This document shows positions 1-8,476 of a stretch of DNA of 46,880 nt, piece by piece. The DNA is from Nocardiopsis endophytica (GTDB taxonomy: Bacteria; Actinomycetota; Actinomycetes; Streptosporangiales; Streptosporangiaceae). Below the pieces are notes generated by a model. That model made no database searches. It was not told where the DNA came from and saw nothing but the letters and a program-made list of their open reading frames with translations. The translations under genes and the position numbers were made by a program. The DNA lies in NCBI RefSeq assembly GCF_027706725.1, contig NZ_JAQFWQ010000051.1:1-46880 (forward strand). The letters run 5' to 3'. How positions within the stretch are numbered: the stretch's first letter is position 1; each line of letters begins with the position of its first letter.

Positions 1-1
1 C

Positions 2-36
2 CGGTTTTAGCGTCGTTTCTCCCGAGATCATCGCGG
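2..36. repeat. Right half of an intergenic palindromic element (copy 0)
   Basis: These 35 bases are identical to 22220-22254, the right half of a complete palindromic element downstream of the glycosyltransferase-like gene. The left half would lie outside the window. The conserved end reads CCCGAGATCATCGCGG. Confidence 0.75.
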
Positions 37-60
37 GGGCAGCGGTGCGGGGCGCATTGG

Positions 61-124
61 TGTTGATCTCGGGGAAGTCGGGGTTATCGTGTCCGTTTTA
101 ACCCCGGGTTCCCCGAGATCATCG
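61..124. repeat. Intergenic palindromic element (copy 1)
   Basis: The left arm (61-85) begins TGTTGATCTCGGGGAA and pairs with the right arm (100-124) ending TTCCCCGAGATCATCG, with a few mismatches and a loop of about 14 nt. The outer sequence is shared with elements near 2, 22189, 22722 and 42950, while the inner arm sequence differs. Confidence 0.75.
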
Positions 125-403
125 CGGGGAGGGCCGCCTGGGCGGTGCATACCGGGCATATCGGGCGGCGGGAGAGGGGTCCGGGCATCCTGTGTCGTGG
201 AATCGACGCTTTTTGACTGATCAGGCGTCGGTTTTACGACCCAGGATGGCCCCGGGGTGTCCGAGGCGCCCGTAAGGCGGGTTCCGGGCGAGCCCATACC
301 GGCCCGGCGCCTGGTTTGTCCGGTTCCAAGGGTGCCGGACCCCCTCCCGCACCCTGTTCGACACTCGGACCGGCCTCGCGGGCGGCGCGGGTGCGCGGCC
401 ATC

Positions 404-626
404 GCGGTACCAGAACGGGATTCGGTTCCAGAGGGCCCCTAAACGGCGCACCGGGGCCGTTTGCTGGGCCCGGTGTCACCGGGTGTAGCCGATATCGGCC
501 CATCGTGGCCCGTGGGTGCGTGGCCGGAGCAGGTGGGCTGCCGTGCCGACGCCCCGGGCGGCGATCCGGGCCGCCCGAACAGGCACGAACCGGGCATCCT
601 GTTCCCGAATCCCGTTCTGGTACCGC
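404..626. repeat. 21-bp perfect inverted repeat with a 181-nt interior
   Basis: Bases 404-424 (starting GCGGTACCAGAACGGG) are the exact reverse complement of 606-626 (ending CCCGTTCTGGTACCGC). The interior has no recognisable gene. A perfect 21-bp match at this spacing is unlikely by chance and suggests a small palindromic element or two opposed copies of a dispersed repeat. Confidence 0.6.
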
Positions 627-820
627 TGTGTTCGTCGCCGCGGGGTCCTGGCGGGTGTCGCGGAGGGCGTTTCCAGCCCCTCCGCGCCCTTAACGCGGAG
701 TGTTCGTGCAGGTCATGGACTTGCCGGGGTTTGCCGGGCGGGACCGGCGGCCGCCACGGGCGACGGAGAGCGCGAACCCTGCCCGCCGCACCGCCTACCT
801 CAACCGCGAGAGGCCTGCTG

Positions 821-1142
821 GACGGCAGGCGGGGCCGGGGAACCGCCGAGTTCTGGCCGTTGCCGCCCATCACGGTGACCGCGCACACGCCGGACGGCCG
901 ACAGTGCTGCTGGAAGGGGCGCCGGCCTCTCCTCGTTGCCGCCGACCGCCTCGCACCCCGGCGGGCCGCCGCTCGGGTGGGGTCCGTGAGTGGGGTACCA
1001 GCTCAGCCGCCCGGCCTCCCGGACCACCAGCGACCAGACGGACGGCAGGTGGGGCCGGGGAACCGCCCAGTTCTGGCCGTCGCCGCCCTTCACCTCACAC
1101 CCCGCTGACCCGCCGCTCGGCTGGGGCCCGGAGCGGGGTACC
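821..1142. repeat. Diverged direct repeats
   Basis: Bases 821-870 and 1041-1090 match at about 47 of 50 positions (both contain GGGGCCGGGGAACCGCC). A second pair, 949-999 and 1093-1142, shares CCGCCGCTCGG plus flanking similarity and ends in GGGGTACC. The spacing differs between pairs, so this is a patchwork of repeated units rather than a clean tandem array. Confidence 0.6.
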
Positions 1143-1158
1143 TGCGGAGTCGGCCGTG

Positions 1159-1704
1159 TCAGGGCGAGCCATTCGCCCCGTTCGCTAGGCCCAGGGCGTG
1201 GGCGGCGGTGATGCCCTTGCGGACGATGTCCGCGATGAAGTAGTCGCCCGGGTCGCGGTCGTCGTGGAGGAGGTCCTCCCGCCCCTGCTCCACCCACATG
1301 AACTCGGTGTGCTTGCCCTCCTCCAGGCGGGGTGCGGACAGGTCGCCGTCGACGCGGACGAGGTAGTCGACCTCGTGCCGCTCCACGCCGTCGTCCGGGG
1401 TCCACACCAGGCGGTACAGCTCCGCCTCGACCGAGCGCAGGCGCCACCCCGTCTCCTCGGCGATCTCGCGGGCCAGCGCCCGCGGCGCCGTCTCGCCCGG
1501 CTCCACGTGCCCGCCCACCACGTCCCAGCAGTTCGGGAACGCCTTCCGGTCGGGGGAGCGGCGCTGGGCGAAGGCCCTCCCGCGCCCGTCCACCACCACG
1601 GCGCCGACCACCCACCGGCGGCCGTCCCCGGTGTCCGGGAAGACGATCCCCTCCCGCACCGCGACGCCGCCCGACCCTGTACCGTCCGTGTCCGTGCCGT
1701 CCAT
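1159..1704 (-). CDS. NUDIX hydrolase
   Basis: This 181-residue protein carries a complete NUDIX box at residues 65-87 in the G-x5-E-x7-REUxEExGU arrangement: G65, E71, R79-E80, E83-E84, G86. The family hydrolyses nucleoside diphosphates linked to another moiety using divalent metals bound by the REUxEE glutamates. The region before the box (VVGAVVVDGRGRAFAQRR) and the CWDVVGGHVEPGE segment resemble 8-oxo-dGTP/isopentenyl-diphosphate-isomerase-like members, but the substrate cannot be read from sequence. It is divergent from the PrsW-like gene. The ATG at 1704 is the only sensible start. Its downstream side opens into the long non-coding stretch. Confidence 0.85.
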   Translation of the reverse strand: MDGTDTDGTGSGGVAVREGIVFPDTGDGRRWVVGAVVVDGRGRAFAQRRSPDRKAFPNCWDVVGGHVEPGETAPRALAREIAEETGWRLRSVEAELYRLVWTPDDGVERHEVDYLVRVDGDLSAPRLEEGKHTEFMWVEQGREDLLHDDRDPGDYFIADIVRKGITAAHALGLANGANGSP

Positions 1705-1811
1705 GGACGCGACCGTACCCGCCGCCCGAGCCTTCCGGCGGCGGAGGGGGCCGCGATAGCGTGGGCGCCCCTGACGCGTAGGCCACCCCCCGAGCCGGCA
1801 CGAGGGAGACG

Positions 1812-3977
1812 ATGGACGTCCAGCCCATGCTCACCCGCGACCTGGTCCTGCGCGTGTGCGCCAACTCCACCGAGTTCGACACCGCGTGGACCGACGACGA
1901 GCGCAAGGTCGTCGCCCCCTTCCTGGCGCCCCGCGACACCGCCCTCATCGACGCGGTCGTGCGCGGCGCGGCCGCCATGGGGGTGGAGCGGCTCCTGGTC
2001 TGCCGCACCCGCGCCGAGCACGCCTACGAGCCGGTCACCGACGCCCCCGCCACCACCGCCGGCATCGTGGAGGTCGTCCGCGGGTGGGGCGAGGAGCCCA
2101 CCGACCTGCTCCTGGCCGTGGAGGACCTGTCGGCGGCCGTGCTGGTCACCGCCGACGAGCTGACCGTCGCGGCCGGGCCCGACGCCTTCGTCCGCGCGGT
2201 GGTGGGCACCGACGTCCCCGGGGTGCGCGCCGGGTTCGCCGAGGAGGCCCAGGACCGGCGCGACCCCGAGCTGATGCGGTCGGCCACGCGGTACGGGTGC
2301 CTGGAGCCCGGCGGCAGGCACGCCCGCACCTCCCGCGCCCCCGGCCCCGACCTCGCCGAGTCGCTGGCCGAGCGCGGGCGGTCGCTGCGCGAGAACGCCC
2401 CCGGCGCCGCCCGCGCGCTCCGCGCGGTGCGCGGCGCCCTGTGCTGGGCGCTGCTCATCGTGCTCGGGATCGCCGCCGCGTTCGCCCCCGGCGTGTCCGC
2501 CGCCGTCCCGGCCGCCTTCGGCATGCTGTGGCTGCTGGTGCAGCTCACGGTGCCCGCCCGGTCCCGCACGGTCGGCTTCGGCACCCTGGTGCGGATGGTG
2601 CCGCTGGGCGCGCTGATGCTGTGGCCGATCGCGTTCGTCCAGCAGACGATCGGCGGCGCACTCGGCCCGGAGGCGATGGACGCCGGGGCCGGCGTCTACG
2701 TGGCCGTCTACACCGAGGAGATCGGCAAGCTGGTGCCGCTGCTGGTGCTGTGGCCGGTCGCGCGCCGCCGACTCCGCCGCCTGGCCGCCGTCGACTACCT
2801 CCTGCTCGGCGCCGCCTCCGGCGCCGGGTTCCACCTGGCCGAGCAGGGCCTTGCGGCGCTGGCCAGCCGCGGCTCGGTCGTCGCGGGCGCCGAGCACGGG
2901 CTGTTCACGCTGCTGCCCGGGTGGACCCAGATCGTCCCGGACGGCCCCGTCTTCCCCGGGCACGCGGTGCTGACCGCGCTGATCGCCGGGGCGTTCGGGC
3001 TGGCCGCGGTCGGCCGCCACTACCACGGGGCGTGGATGTGGGCGCTGCCGGTGCTGGCGGCGGGTACCGCCGTCGTCGTCCACACCCGCTACAACGCCGC
3101 CGCGGAGGGGCTGGCCGTCGACCCCGTCGGGCTCTTCCTGGCCGCGCTGACCGGCGACGGCGCGCTCGTGAGGTGGATGCTCCTCGCGGTGCTGGCCGCC
3201 GCCGTCCTCCTCGACCACCGGCTGATGCGGCCCACCGCCGACACGACGCCCCCGCTTCCTGGCGACGAACCGCTCGCCGGGCTGACCCGTGCCGCCCGCG
3301 GGCGGCAGGTGCGGGCACGGGTCCGCGTTCCGGGCGACATCGCGCCGGTGTTCCGCCGGGCGGCGCTGGCCGCCATCCGCGTGCCGGTGACGCTGGCGAC
3401 CGGTGTGGCGGCGATGGCCCACGAACTGGAGGTGCAGGGGCGTGCGGCCCGGATGGGCCCGTCCGCGCTCTTCGACTCCTGGCGCTTCCTGCGCCACCGC
3501 CGCGCCCACGCGATGGGCGCCGCCAGGGCGGCGGGGCGCCCGTGGCGCCGGTACCCCTCGCACGCCCGGCTGGACGCGGCCCGGCGCCGCCTGGAGACGG
3601 GCGCGCCTGCGGCCGGCGCCGCGGCGGTCGTCGGGGCCGCGGCCGCGGCGGCCGCCGCCGTGCCCGCGCCGTCCCCGCTCGCCGTGGAATCGCAGGGGGC
3701 GGCGTACGCGCTGCCGGTGCTCCAGGCGGCGCTCGACACCCTGGCCGACGGGCCGGGCGCGGAGACGGTCTGGGCCCTCATCGGGGCCGCGGCGATCCTG
3801 GCTCTTGCCGTGGGCGGGTGGTCGGTCCCGTGGTCGCCCCCCGCGGCGCGGACACTGCTGCGCAGCCCGGGCAGGGCGGCCATGGAGATCCTGGGCATGG
3901 CGGCGCCGGGGCAGCTTCCCTACGCGGCGGCCGGGCTGGCGTGCCTGCTGGTCGCGCGCCGTCCCGAGCGGCAGTGA
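1812..3977 (+). CDS. PrsW-family intramembrane metalloprotease with N-terminal extension
   Basis: The protein has 721 residues. A soluble region of about 200 residues comes first, then a multi-pass membrane domain. The membrane part has the PrsW hallmarks: an EExxK motif (E302-E303...K306), a FHLAE segment (F340-E344) and a downstream GHAVLT histidine (H384), the presumed metal ligands. PrsW proteases cut membrane anti-sigma factors in Bacillus; actinobacterial substrates are mostly unknown. A long C-terminal part contains an Ala-rich stretch and further hydrophobic segments. The start has a GAGGGAG ribosome site a few bases upstream. The 200-residue N-terminal domain is unusual relative to minimal PrsW and is unassigned. 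Confidence 0.75.
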   Translation: MDVQPMLTRDLVLRVCANSTEFDTAWTDDERKVVAPFLAPRDTALIDAVVRGAAAMGVERLLVCRTRAEHAYEPVTDAPATTAGIVEVVRGWGEEPTDLLLAVEDLSAAVLVTADELTVAAGPDAFVRAVVGTDVPGVRAGFAEEAQDRRDPELMRSATRYGCLEPGGRHARTSRAPGPDLAESLAERGRSLRENAPGAARALRAVRGALCWALLIVLGIAAAFAPGVSAAVPAAFGMLWLLVQLTVPARSRTVGFGTLVRMVPLGALMLWPIAFVQQTIGGALGPEAMDAGAGVYVAVYTEEIGKLVPLLVLWPVARRRLRRLAAVDYLLLGAASGAGFHLAEQGLAALASRGSVVAGAEHGLFTLLPGWTQIVPDGPVFPGHAVLTALIAGAFGLAAVGRHYHGAWMWALPVLAAGTAVVVHTRYNAAAEGLAVDPVGLFLAALTGDGALVRWMLLAVLAAAVLLDHRLMRPTADTTPPLPGDEPLAGLTRAARGRQVRARVRVPGDIAPVFRRAALAAIRVPVTLATGVAAMAHELEVQGRAARMGPSALFDSWRFLRHRRAHAMGAARAAGRPWRRYPSHARLDAARRRLETGAPAAGAAAVVGAAAAAAAAVPAPSPLAVESQGAAYALPVLQAALDTLADGPGAETVWALIGAAAILALAVGGWSVPWSPPAARTLLRSPGRAAMEILGMAAPGQLPYAAAGLACLLVARRPERQ

Positions 3978-4509
3978 GGAGCGGCACGAGCCGTCCGAAC
4001 CGGTCGTGTCCTGCCGAGTGGTGTGACTGATTTCGAATCTGCATCGCCATGAGCACCAAACGGCTGGTCAGCACGTGCGCTCATGTCCGATCAGCATCAG
4101 AAGGCCACACCACTCCAGCGGACGTGACCTCCGCACCCGGCGGGGGCGGGCGGCCGGAGGCGCCGCCTCGACGACGGGTCGTGCCTGTGCCAGGGGCGTC
4201 ACCGGTAGGCCGACCGGGAGGGATGCCACCATCCCGCGGACACTGTCGGCGAATCCGTGCGGGTGCGTGTTCCAGGTCGTGACCCGGACGGGCGACGGCG
4301 GGCCGCGCAAGGGGCCGATGCCGGGCGCACGGCCTGTCCGAGCGCGCCCGGTCAGACGAGAATCGCCAACAGTGTCCTCCGAGGGACACGACCCACCATC
4401 GCGGGGAGGACGGGCGAACCGTTCCGTGTCCCGCCGTGGGCACGGACTCCCGCCACCGTCCCCCGCCGATGTGACGCGGGCGGTTTCCCCAGCGTGCAAA
4501 ACTGAATCC
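3978..4509. other. Non-coding gap upstream of alr
   Basis: About 530 bases with no convincing gene. The frame in phase with alr stays open back to 4075 but its translation is low-complexity and unlike alanine racemase. A 10-bp inverted repeat (4016-4025 with 4106-4115, GAGTGGTGTG/CACACCACTC) encloses the least GC-rich part. Confidence 0.5.
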
Positions 4510-5640
4510 ATGCCACCGAACTCCGCCGAAGCCCGCGTCGACCTGGGCGCCATCGCCGAGAACACCGCGCTGCTGGCCCGCCGGGCGGGCGGCGCCGAGG
4601 TGATGGGCGTCGTCAAGGCCGACGGGTACGGGCACGGCATGCTCCCCGCCGCCCGCGCCGTGCTCGCGGGCGGCGCCACCTGGCTGGGCACCGCGTTCGT
4701 CGAGGAGGCCCTGGAGCTGCGCGCCGCCGGGATCACCGCGCCCACCGTGGCCTGGATCCTCCCGCCCGGCGCCCCGCTCGGCGCGGCCGTCGCCGCCGGC
4801 ATCGAGCTCGGCGTGTCCGCCGGGCACGTGCTCGACGACGTGGTCCGCGCCGCCCGCGCCGAGGGCCGCCCCGCGCGGGTGCACCTCAAGGCCGACACCG
4901 GGCTCAACCGGGGCGGCGTCACCGCCGACGACTGGCCCGCCCTCACCGCCGCGGCCGCCGCCGCCGAGGCCTCCGGCGAGATCGAGGTCACCGGTGTCTT
5001 CTCGCACTTCGCGTGCGCCGACGAGCCGGGCCACCCGTCCATCGCCGGGCAGATCTCCGCCTTCGCCCAGGCGCTGGAGATCGCCGAGAAGGCCGGGCTG
5101 CGCCCCCGCGTGCGCCACTTCGCGAACTCGGCCGCCACCCTCACCCTCCCCGAGACCCACTACGACCTGGTGCGCCCCGGCATCGCCTCCTACGGCCTGT
5201 GCCCGATCCCCGGCATGGACGTGCCCGGCCTGCGCCCGGCGATGACGATGCGCGCCCGCCTCGCCCTGGTCAAGCGGGTCCCCGCGGGCAGCGGGGTCTC
5301 CTACGGCCACCGCTACACCACCGCCGCCCCCGCCAACCTCGCGCTGGTGCCGGTCGGCTACGGCGACGGGGTGCCCCGGGCCGCCACCAACACCGCCGAG
5401 GTGCTGGTCGCCGGGCGCCGCCGCACCATCTCCGGGACGGTCTGCATGGACCAGTTCGTCGTGGACCTGGGCGACGACACCGCCGAGCCCGGCGAGTGGG
5501 CGGTGCTCTTCGGCGACCCCGCGCGGGGCGAGCCGAGCGCCCAGGACTGGGCGCGCCTCCTCGGCACCATCCCCTACGAGATCGTCACCCGGGTGGGGCC
5601 GCGGGTCGCCCGCGCCTACACCGGCCCCGGGGCGCCCTGA
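4510..5640 (+). CDS. alr: Alanine racemase
   Basis: A 376-residue PLP enzyme interconverting L- and D-alanine for peptidoglycan. The PLP lysine is K36 in VVKADGYGHG, and the second catalytic base is Y265 in GVSYGHRY, the classical number for this family. The frame extends upstream, but homologues start at the segment equivalent to AEARVDLGAI, so the ATG at 4510 is preferred and gives the normal family length. No strong ribosome site precedes it. It is followed after 46 nt by tsaE, the same order as in mycobacteria. Confidence 0.95.
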   Translation: MPPNSAEARVDLGAIAENTALLARRAGGAEVMGVVKADGYGHGMLPAARAVLAGGATWLGTAFVEEALELRAAGITAPTVAWILPPGAPLGAAVAAGIELGVSAGHVLDDVVRAARAEGRPARVHLKADTGLNRGGVTADDWPALTAAAAAAEASGEIEVTGVFSHFACADEPGHPSIAGQISAFAQALEIAEKAGLRPRVRHFANSAATLTLPETHYDLVRPGIASYGLCPIPGMDVPGLRPAMTMRARLALVKRVPAGSGVSYGHRYTTAAPANLALVPVGYGDGVPRAATNTAEVLVAGRRRTISGTVCMDQFVVDLGDDTAEPGEWAVLFGDPARGEPSAQDWARLLGTIPYEIVTRVGPRVARAYTGPGAP

Positions 5641-5673
5641 ACCGTTCCGGTCCCAGAGCGCGTGCGGGCCGCC

Positions 5674-5679
5674 TACCCT
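5674..5679 (+). promoter_or_regulatory. -10 hexamer (TACCCT) of a likely leaderless tsaE promoter
   Basis: TACCCT fits TANNNT and ends 7 nt before the GTG start of tsaE, with no ribosome site between them. This spacing is typical of actinobacterial leaderless transcripts. No clear -35 box is visible. Confidence 0.5.
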
Positions 5680-5686
5680 GGTACCC

Positions 5687-6139
5687 GTGAAGCAGACCGA
5701 CGTGATCCCGACCGACGCCGCCATGCGCGACCTGGGCGTGCGCCTGGCCGCCGTGCTCGCCGCGGGCGACCTGGTCATCATGTCCGGGCCGCTGGGGGCG
5801 GGCAAGACCACCCTCACCCAGGGCCTCGCCGAGGGCATGAAGGTCCGCGGCCCCATCACCTCGCCGACCTTCGTGATCTCGCGCATCCACCCCCCGCTCG
5901 CGGGCGGCCCGTCCCTGGTGCACGTGGACGCCTACCGCCTGTCCGGCGCCGACGAGCTCGACGACATCGACCTGGACATGACCCTGCCCGACGCGGTCAC
6001 GGTCGTGGAGTGGGGCGAGGGCGTGGCCGAGGGCCTGAGCGACGAGCGCCTGGAGGTGGCCATCGACCGCCGCCCCGACGACACCCGCGAGGTGCGCCTG
6101 ACCGGCATCGGCGCCCGCTGGGACGGCGTGCGGCTGTAG
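5687..6139 (+). CDS. tsaE: tRNA threonylcarbamoyladenosine biosynthesis ATPase TsaE
   Basis: A 150-residue P-loop ATPase with Walker A SGPLGAGKTT (residues 33-42) followed by SPTFVISR and VVEWGEG, all typical of TsaE (formerly YjeE). TsaE works with TsaB and TsaD, both encoded just downstream, to transfer the threonylcarbamoyl group to A37 of ANN-decoding tRNAs. It starts with GTG at 5687, where a leaderless promoter fits. The tsaB promoter hexamer overlaps its stop codon. Confidence 0.93.
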   Translation: MKQTDVIPTDAAMRDLGVRLAAVLAAGDLVIMSGPLGAGKTTLTQGLAEGMKVRGPITSPTFVISRIHPPLAGGPSLVHVDAYRLSGADELDDIDLDMTLPDAVTVVEWGEGVAEGLSDERLEVAIDRRPDDTREVRLTGIGARWDGVRL

Positions 6140-6142
6140 GCT
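6137..6142 (+). promoter_or_regulatory. -10 hexamer (TAGGCT) overlapping the tsaE stop codon
   Basis: TAGGCT fits TANNNT, starts at the TAG stop of tsaE and lies 8 nt before the GTG start of tsaB. This is consistent with a leaderless tsaB transcript in addition to readthrough from tsaE. Confidence 0.45.
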
Positions 6143-6150
6143 GGTCGACC

Positions 6151-6858
6151 GTGCTGCTCCTGGCTTTCGACACCGCGACCCCGGCCGTCACGGCCGCGGT
6201 CTGCCATGCCCCCGGGGACGGGGGGCCGGACACCGTCCGCACCGTGGCCGCCTCCTCGTCGGTGGACGCACGCCGGCACGGCGAGCTGCTCGCCCCGGCG
6301 ATCCGGGACGTCGTGGCCGAGGCCGGCGCCCGGCTGGGCGACATCGCCCGCATCGCCGTGGGCGTGGGCCCCGGCCCCTACACCGGGCTGCGGGTCGGCC
6401 TGGCCACCGCGCTCTCCCTGGCCGACGCCCTGGGGGTGCCCTGCCACGGGATACCCACCCTGGACGCGATCGCCTACGCCTCCGGGCGCACCGGGCCGTT
6501 CATCGCCGCCAGCGACGCCCGCCGCAAGGAGGTGTTCTGGGCCCGGTACGCCGACGCCTCCACCCGCACCGGGGAGATCGCCGTGGACCGCCCCGCCGAG
6601 GTGGACACCGGCGGCCTGCCGGTGATCGGCCACGGCGCGGCCATGTACCCCGACGCCCTGGGCGGCGGGGGCGCGGACGCCGCCGGCGACCCCTCGGCCT
6701 TCGAGCCGCTCCACCCCTCGGCCTCGGCCCTGGGCGAACTGGCCCTGCGCCGCCTGCTCGCCGGGGAGGAGCTCGATGCGCCCCGGCCGCTGTACCTGCG
6801 CCGCCCCGACGCCGTCGAGCCGTCCGGGCCGAAGAGGGTGGGCCAGTGGAAGGCGTGA
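6151..6858 (+). CDS. tsaB: tRNA threonylcarbamoyladenosine biosynthesis protein TsaB
   Basis: A 235-residue ASKHA-fold protein of the TsaB/YeaZ family that pairs with TsaD in the t6A complex. The N-terminus LLLAFDTATPAVTAAV and the GVGPGPYTGLRVGL segment are diagnostic. GTG at 6151 places the start directly at the conserved N-terminus, 11 nt after the tsaE stop. The 3' end overlaps the start of rimI, indicating translational coupling. Confidence 0.93.
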   Translation: MLLLAFDTATPAVTAAVCHAPGDGGPDTVRTVAASSSVDARRHGELLAPAIRDVVAEAGARLGDIARIAVGVGPGPYTGLRVGLATALSLADALGVPCHGIPTLDAIAYASGRTGPFIAASDARRKEVFWARYADASTRTGEIAVDRPAEVDTGGLPVIGHGAAMYPDALGGGGADAAGDPSAFEPLHPSASALGELALRRLLAGEELDAPRPLYLRRPDAVEPSGPKRVGQWKA

Positions 6859-7331
6859 GCGGCGTCCGCATCCGCCGCATGGCGAACGAGGACGTCGCCC
6901 CGGTCATGGTGCTGGAGCGGGCCCTGTTCCCCAAGGACGCCTGGACCGAGGACATGCTCCGGGGTGAGCTGGCCGAGCCCACCCGGCACTACTACGTCGC
7001 CGACCTCGGCGGCGAGCTGCTCGGCTACGCGGGCCTGCGCGCGGTGCCGCCCGAGGGCGACGTGCAGACCATCGCGGTGCGCGCCGACGCCCAGGGCCAC
7101 GGCCTGGGGGCGCGCCTGCTGACGACCCTGCTCGCCGAGGCGCAGGAGCGGGGCGTCACCGAGATGTTCCTGGAAGTGCGCTCGGACAACCCGCGCGCGC
7201 GTGAGCTCTACCGCCGCTTCGGCTTCGGCGAGATCGGGGTGCGCCGCAAGTACTACCGGGACGCCGACGCGATCGTGATGCGCCGCTCGGCGACGCCGGC
7301 GGAGCGGTCGGGCGAGGAGAGGATCCGATGA
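6846..7331 (+). CDS. rimI: Ribosomal-protein-alanine N-acetyltransferase RimI (GNAT)
   Basis: A 161-residue GNAT acetyltransferase. The acetyl-CoA motif is [15 protein letters not shown], followed by [30 protein letters not shown], the RimI-type C-terminal half. RimI acetylates the N-terminal alanine of ribosomal protein S18 in E. coli and sits between tsaB and tsaD in many actinobacteria. The GTG at 6846 has a GAAGAGGG ribosome site 7 nt upstream; a GTG at 6855 giving a 4-nt GTGA overlap with tsaB is the alternative. The stop overlaps tsaD by ATGA. Confidence 0.9.
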   Translation: MEGVSGVRIRRMANEDVAPVMVLERALFPKDAWTEDMLRGELAEPTRHYYVADLGGELLGYAGLRAVPPEGDVQTIAVRADAQGHGLGARLLTTLLAEAQERGVTEMFLEVRSDNPRARELYRRFGFGEIGVRRKYYRDADAIVMRRSATPAERSGEERIR

Positions 7332-8368
7332 GCCGAGACGACCTCCCCCTGGTGCTGGGCATCGAGACGTCGTGCGACGAGACCGGGGTGGGCCTGGTGC
7401 GCGGCTGCACGCTGCTGGGCGAGGACGTCGCCTCCAGCGTGGAGCAGCACGTCCGCTTCGGCGGCGTCGTGCCGGAGGTGGCCAGCCGCGCGCACCTGGA
7501 GGCGATGGTGCCCACGGTGCGCCGCGCCCTGGACAAGGCCGGGGCGGCGCCCTCCGACGTGGACGCGGTGGCGGTCACCGCGGGCCCGGGCCTGGCCGGG
7601 GCCCTGCTGGTGGGGGTGTCGGCGGCCAAGGCCTACGCGATGGCGCTGGACGTGCCGCTGTACGGGGTGAACCACCTGGTCGGCCACGTGGCGGTGGACC
7701 AGCTGGAGCACGGGCCGCTGCCCAAGCCCGCGGTGGCGCTGCTGGTGTCCGGCGGCCACACGTCGCTGCTGCTGGTGGAGGACCTGGCGACGCGGGTGCG
7801 GTCGCTGGGCGACACGGTGGACGACGCCGCCGGCGAGGCCTACGACAAGGTGGCCCGCCTGATCGGGCTGCCCTACCCGGGCGGCCCGCCGATCGACCGC
7901 GCCGCCCGCGAGGGCGACCCGGGCGCGATCCGCTTCCCGCGCGGCAAGTGGGGCGACGGCACCTACGACTTCTCCTTCTCGGGGCTGAAGACGGCGGTGG
8001 CCCGCTGGGTCGAGGACGCCGGGCGCACCGGGGAGGACCTTCCGGTGCCCGACATCGCCGCGGGCTTCCAGGAGTCGGTCGTGGACGTGCTGACCCGCAA
8101 GGCCGTCGACGCCTGCGTGGACAACGGCGTGGAGCACCTGGTGATCAGCGGCGGCGTGGCGGCGAACTCGCGGCTGCGCGCGCTGGCCGAGGAGCGCTGC
8201 GCCAAGGCCGGGGTGGAACTGCGCGTGCCGCGCCCGAAGCTGTGCACCGACAACGGCGCGATGATCGGGGCCCTGGGGGCCGAGGTGGTGGCCGCCGGGC
8301 TGCCCCCGTCCCGCCTGGACCTGGCCACCGACACCTCGCTTCCGGTGACCATGCCCCTGGCCCCCTGA
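7328..8368 (+). CDS. tsaD: tRNA N6-adenosine threonylcarbamoyltransferase TsaD
   Basis: A 346-residue protein that transfers threonylcarbamoyl from TC-AMP to tRNA A37. The metal-binding pair is H116 and H120 in NHLVGH, and the nucleotide-binding loop is SGGHT (141-145). IETSCDETG lies at the N-terminus and [12 protein letters not shown] near the C-terminus, both family signatures. ATG at 7328 overlaps the rimI stop by 4 nt. It ends the alr-tsaE-tsaB-rimI-tsaD cluster, and a perfect 13-bp hairpin follows. Confidence 0.96.
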   Translation: MSRDDLPLVLGIETSCDETGVGLVRGCTLLGEDVASSVEQHVRFGGVVPEVASRAHLEAMVPTVRRALDKAGAAPSDVDAVAVTAGPGLAGALLVGVSAAKAYAMALDVPLYGVNHLVGHVAVDQLEHGPLPKPAVALLVSGGHTSLLLVEDLATRVRSLGDTVDDAAGEAYDKVARLIGLPYPGGPPIDRAAREGDPGAIRFPRGKWGDGTYDFSFSGLKTAVARWVEDAGRTGEDLPVPDIAAGFQESVVDVLTRKAVDACVDNGVEHLVISGGVAANSRLRALAEERCAKAGVELRVPRPKLCTDNGAMIGALGAEVVAAGLPPSRLDLATDTSLPVTMPLAP

Positions 8369-8403
8369 CCCGCGCGCCCCTCCGCGTCGCCGACCGCAAC
8401 GAC

Positions 8404-8432
8404 AAGGGGGCGGGCCGATGGCCCGCCCCCTT
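8404..8432. terminator. Bidirectional terminator hairpin between tsaD and the coiled-coil gene
   Basis: A perfect 13-bp stem (8404-8416 with 8420-8432, AAGGGGGCGGGCC/GGCCCGCCCCCTT) with a GAT loop sits between two convergent genes. It has A and T residues at the outer ends on either strand but only a short U-tract. Confidence 0.85.
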
Positions 8433-8476
8433 CGTGCATCCCGCGCGGTGCCGCCCGGCTGCCCGGTCACCCGGCG

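Larger units (their letters stand above)
125..1158. other. Long non-coding stretch with short repeats
   Basis: No reading frame here looks like a real protein: the open frames are arginine/proline-rich translations of GC-rich DNA without recognisable domains. The stretch carries a 21-bp inverted repeat (404-424 with 606-626) and diverged direct repeats between about 821 and 1142. It may be a decayed or structural intergenic region. No RNA gene or mobile-element gene was recognised. Confidence 0.5.

Noticed and set aside
4075-4509. Upstream extension of alanine racemase
   Set aside because: The additional 145 residues do not resemble the family and the resulting length would be abnormal.
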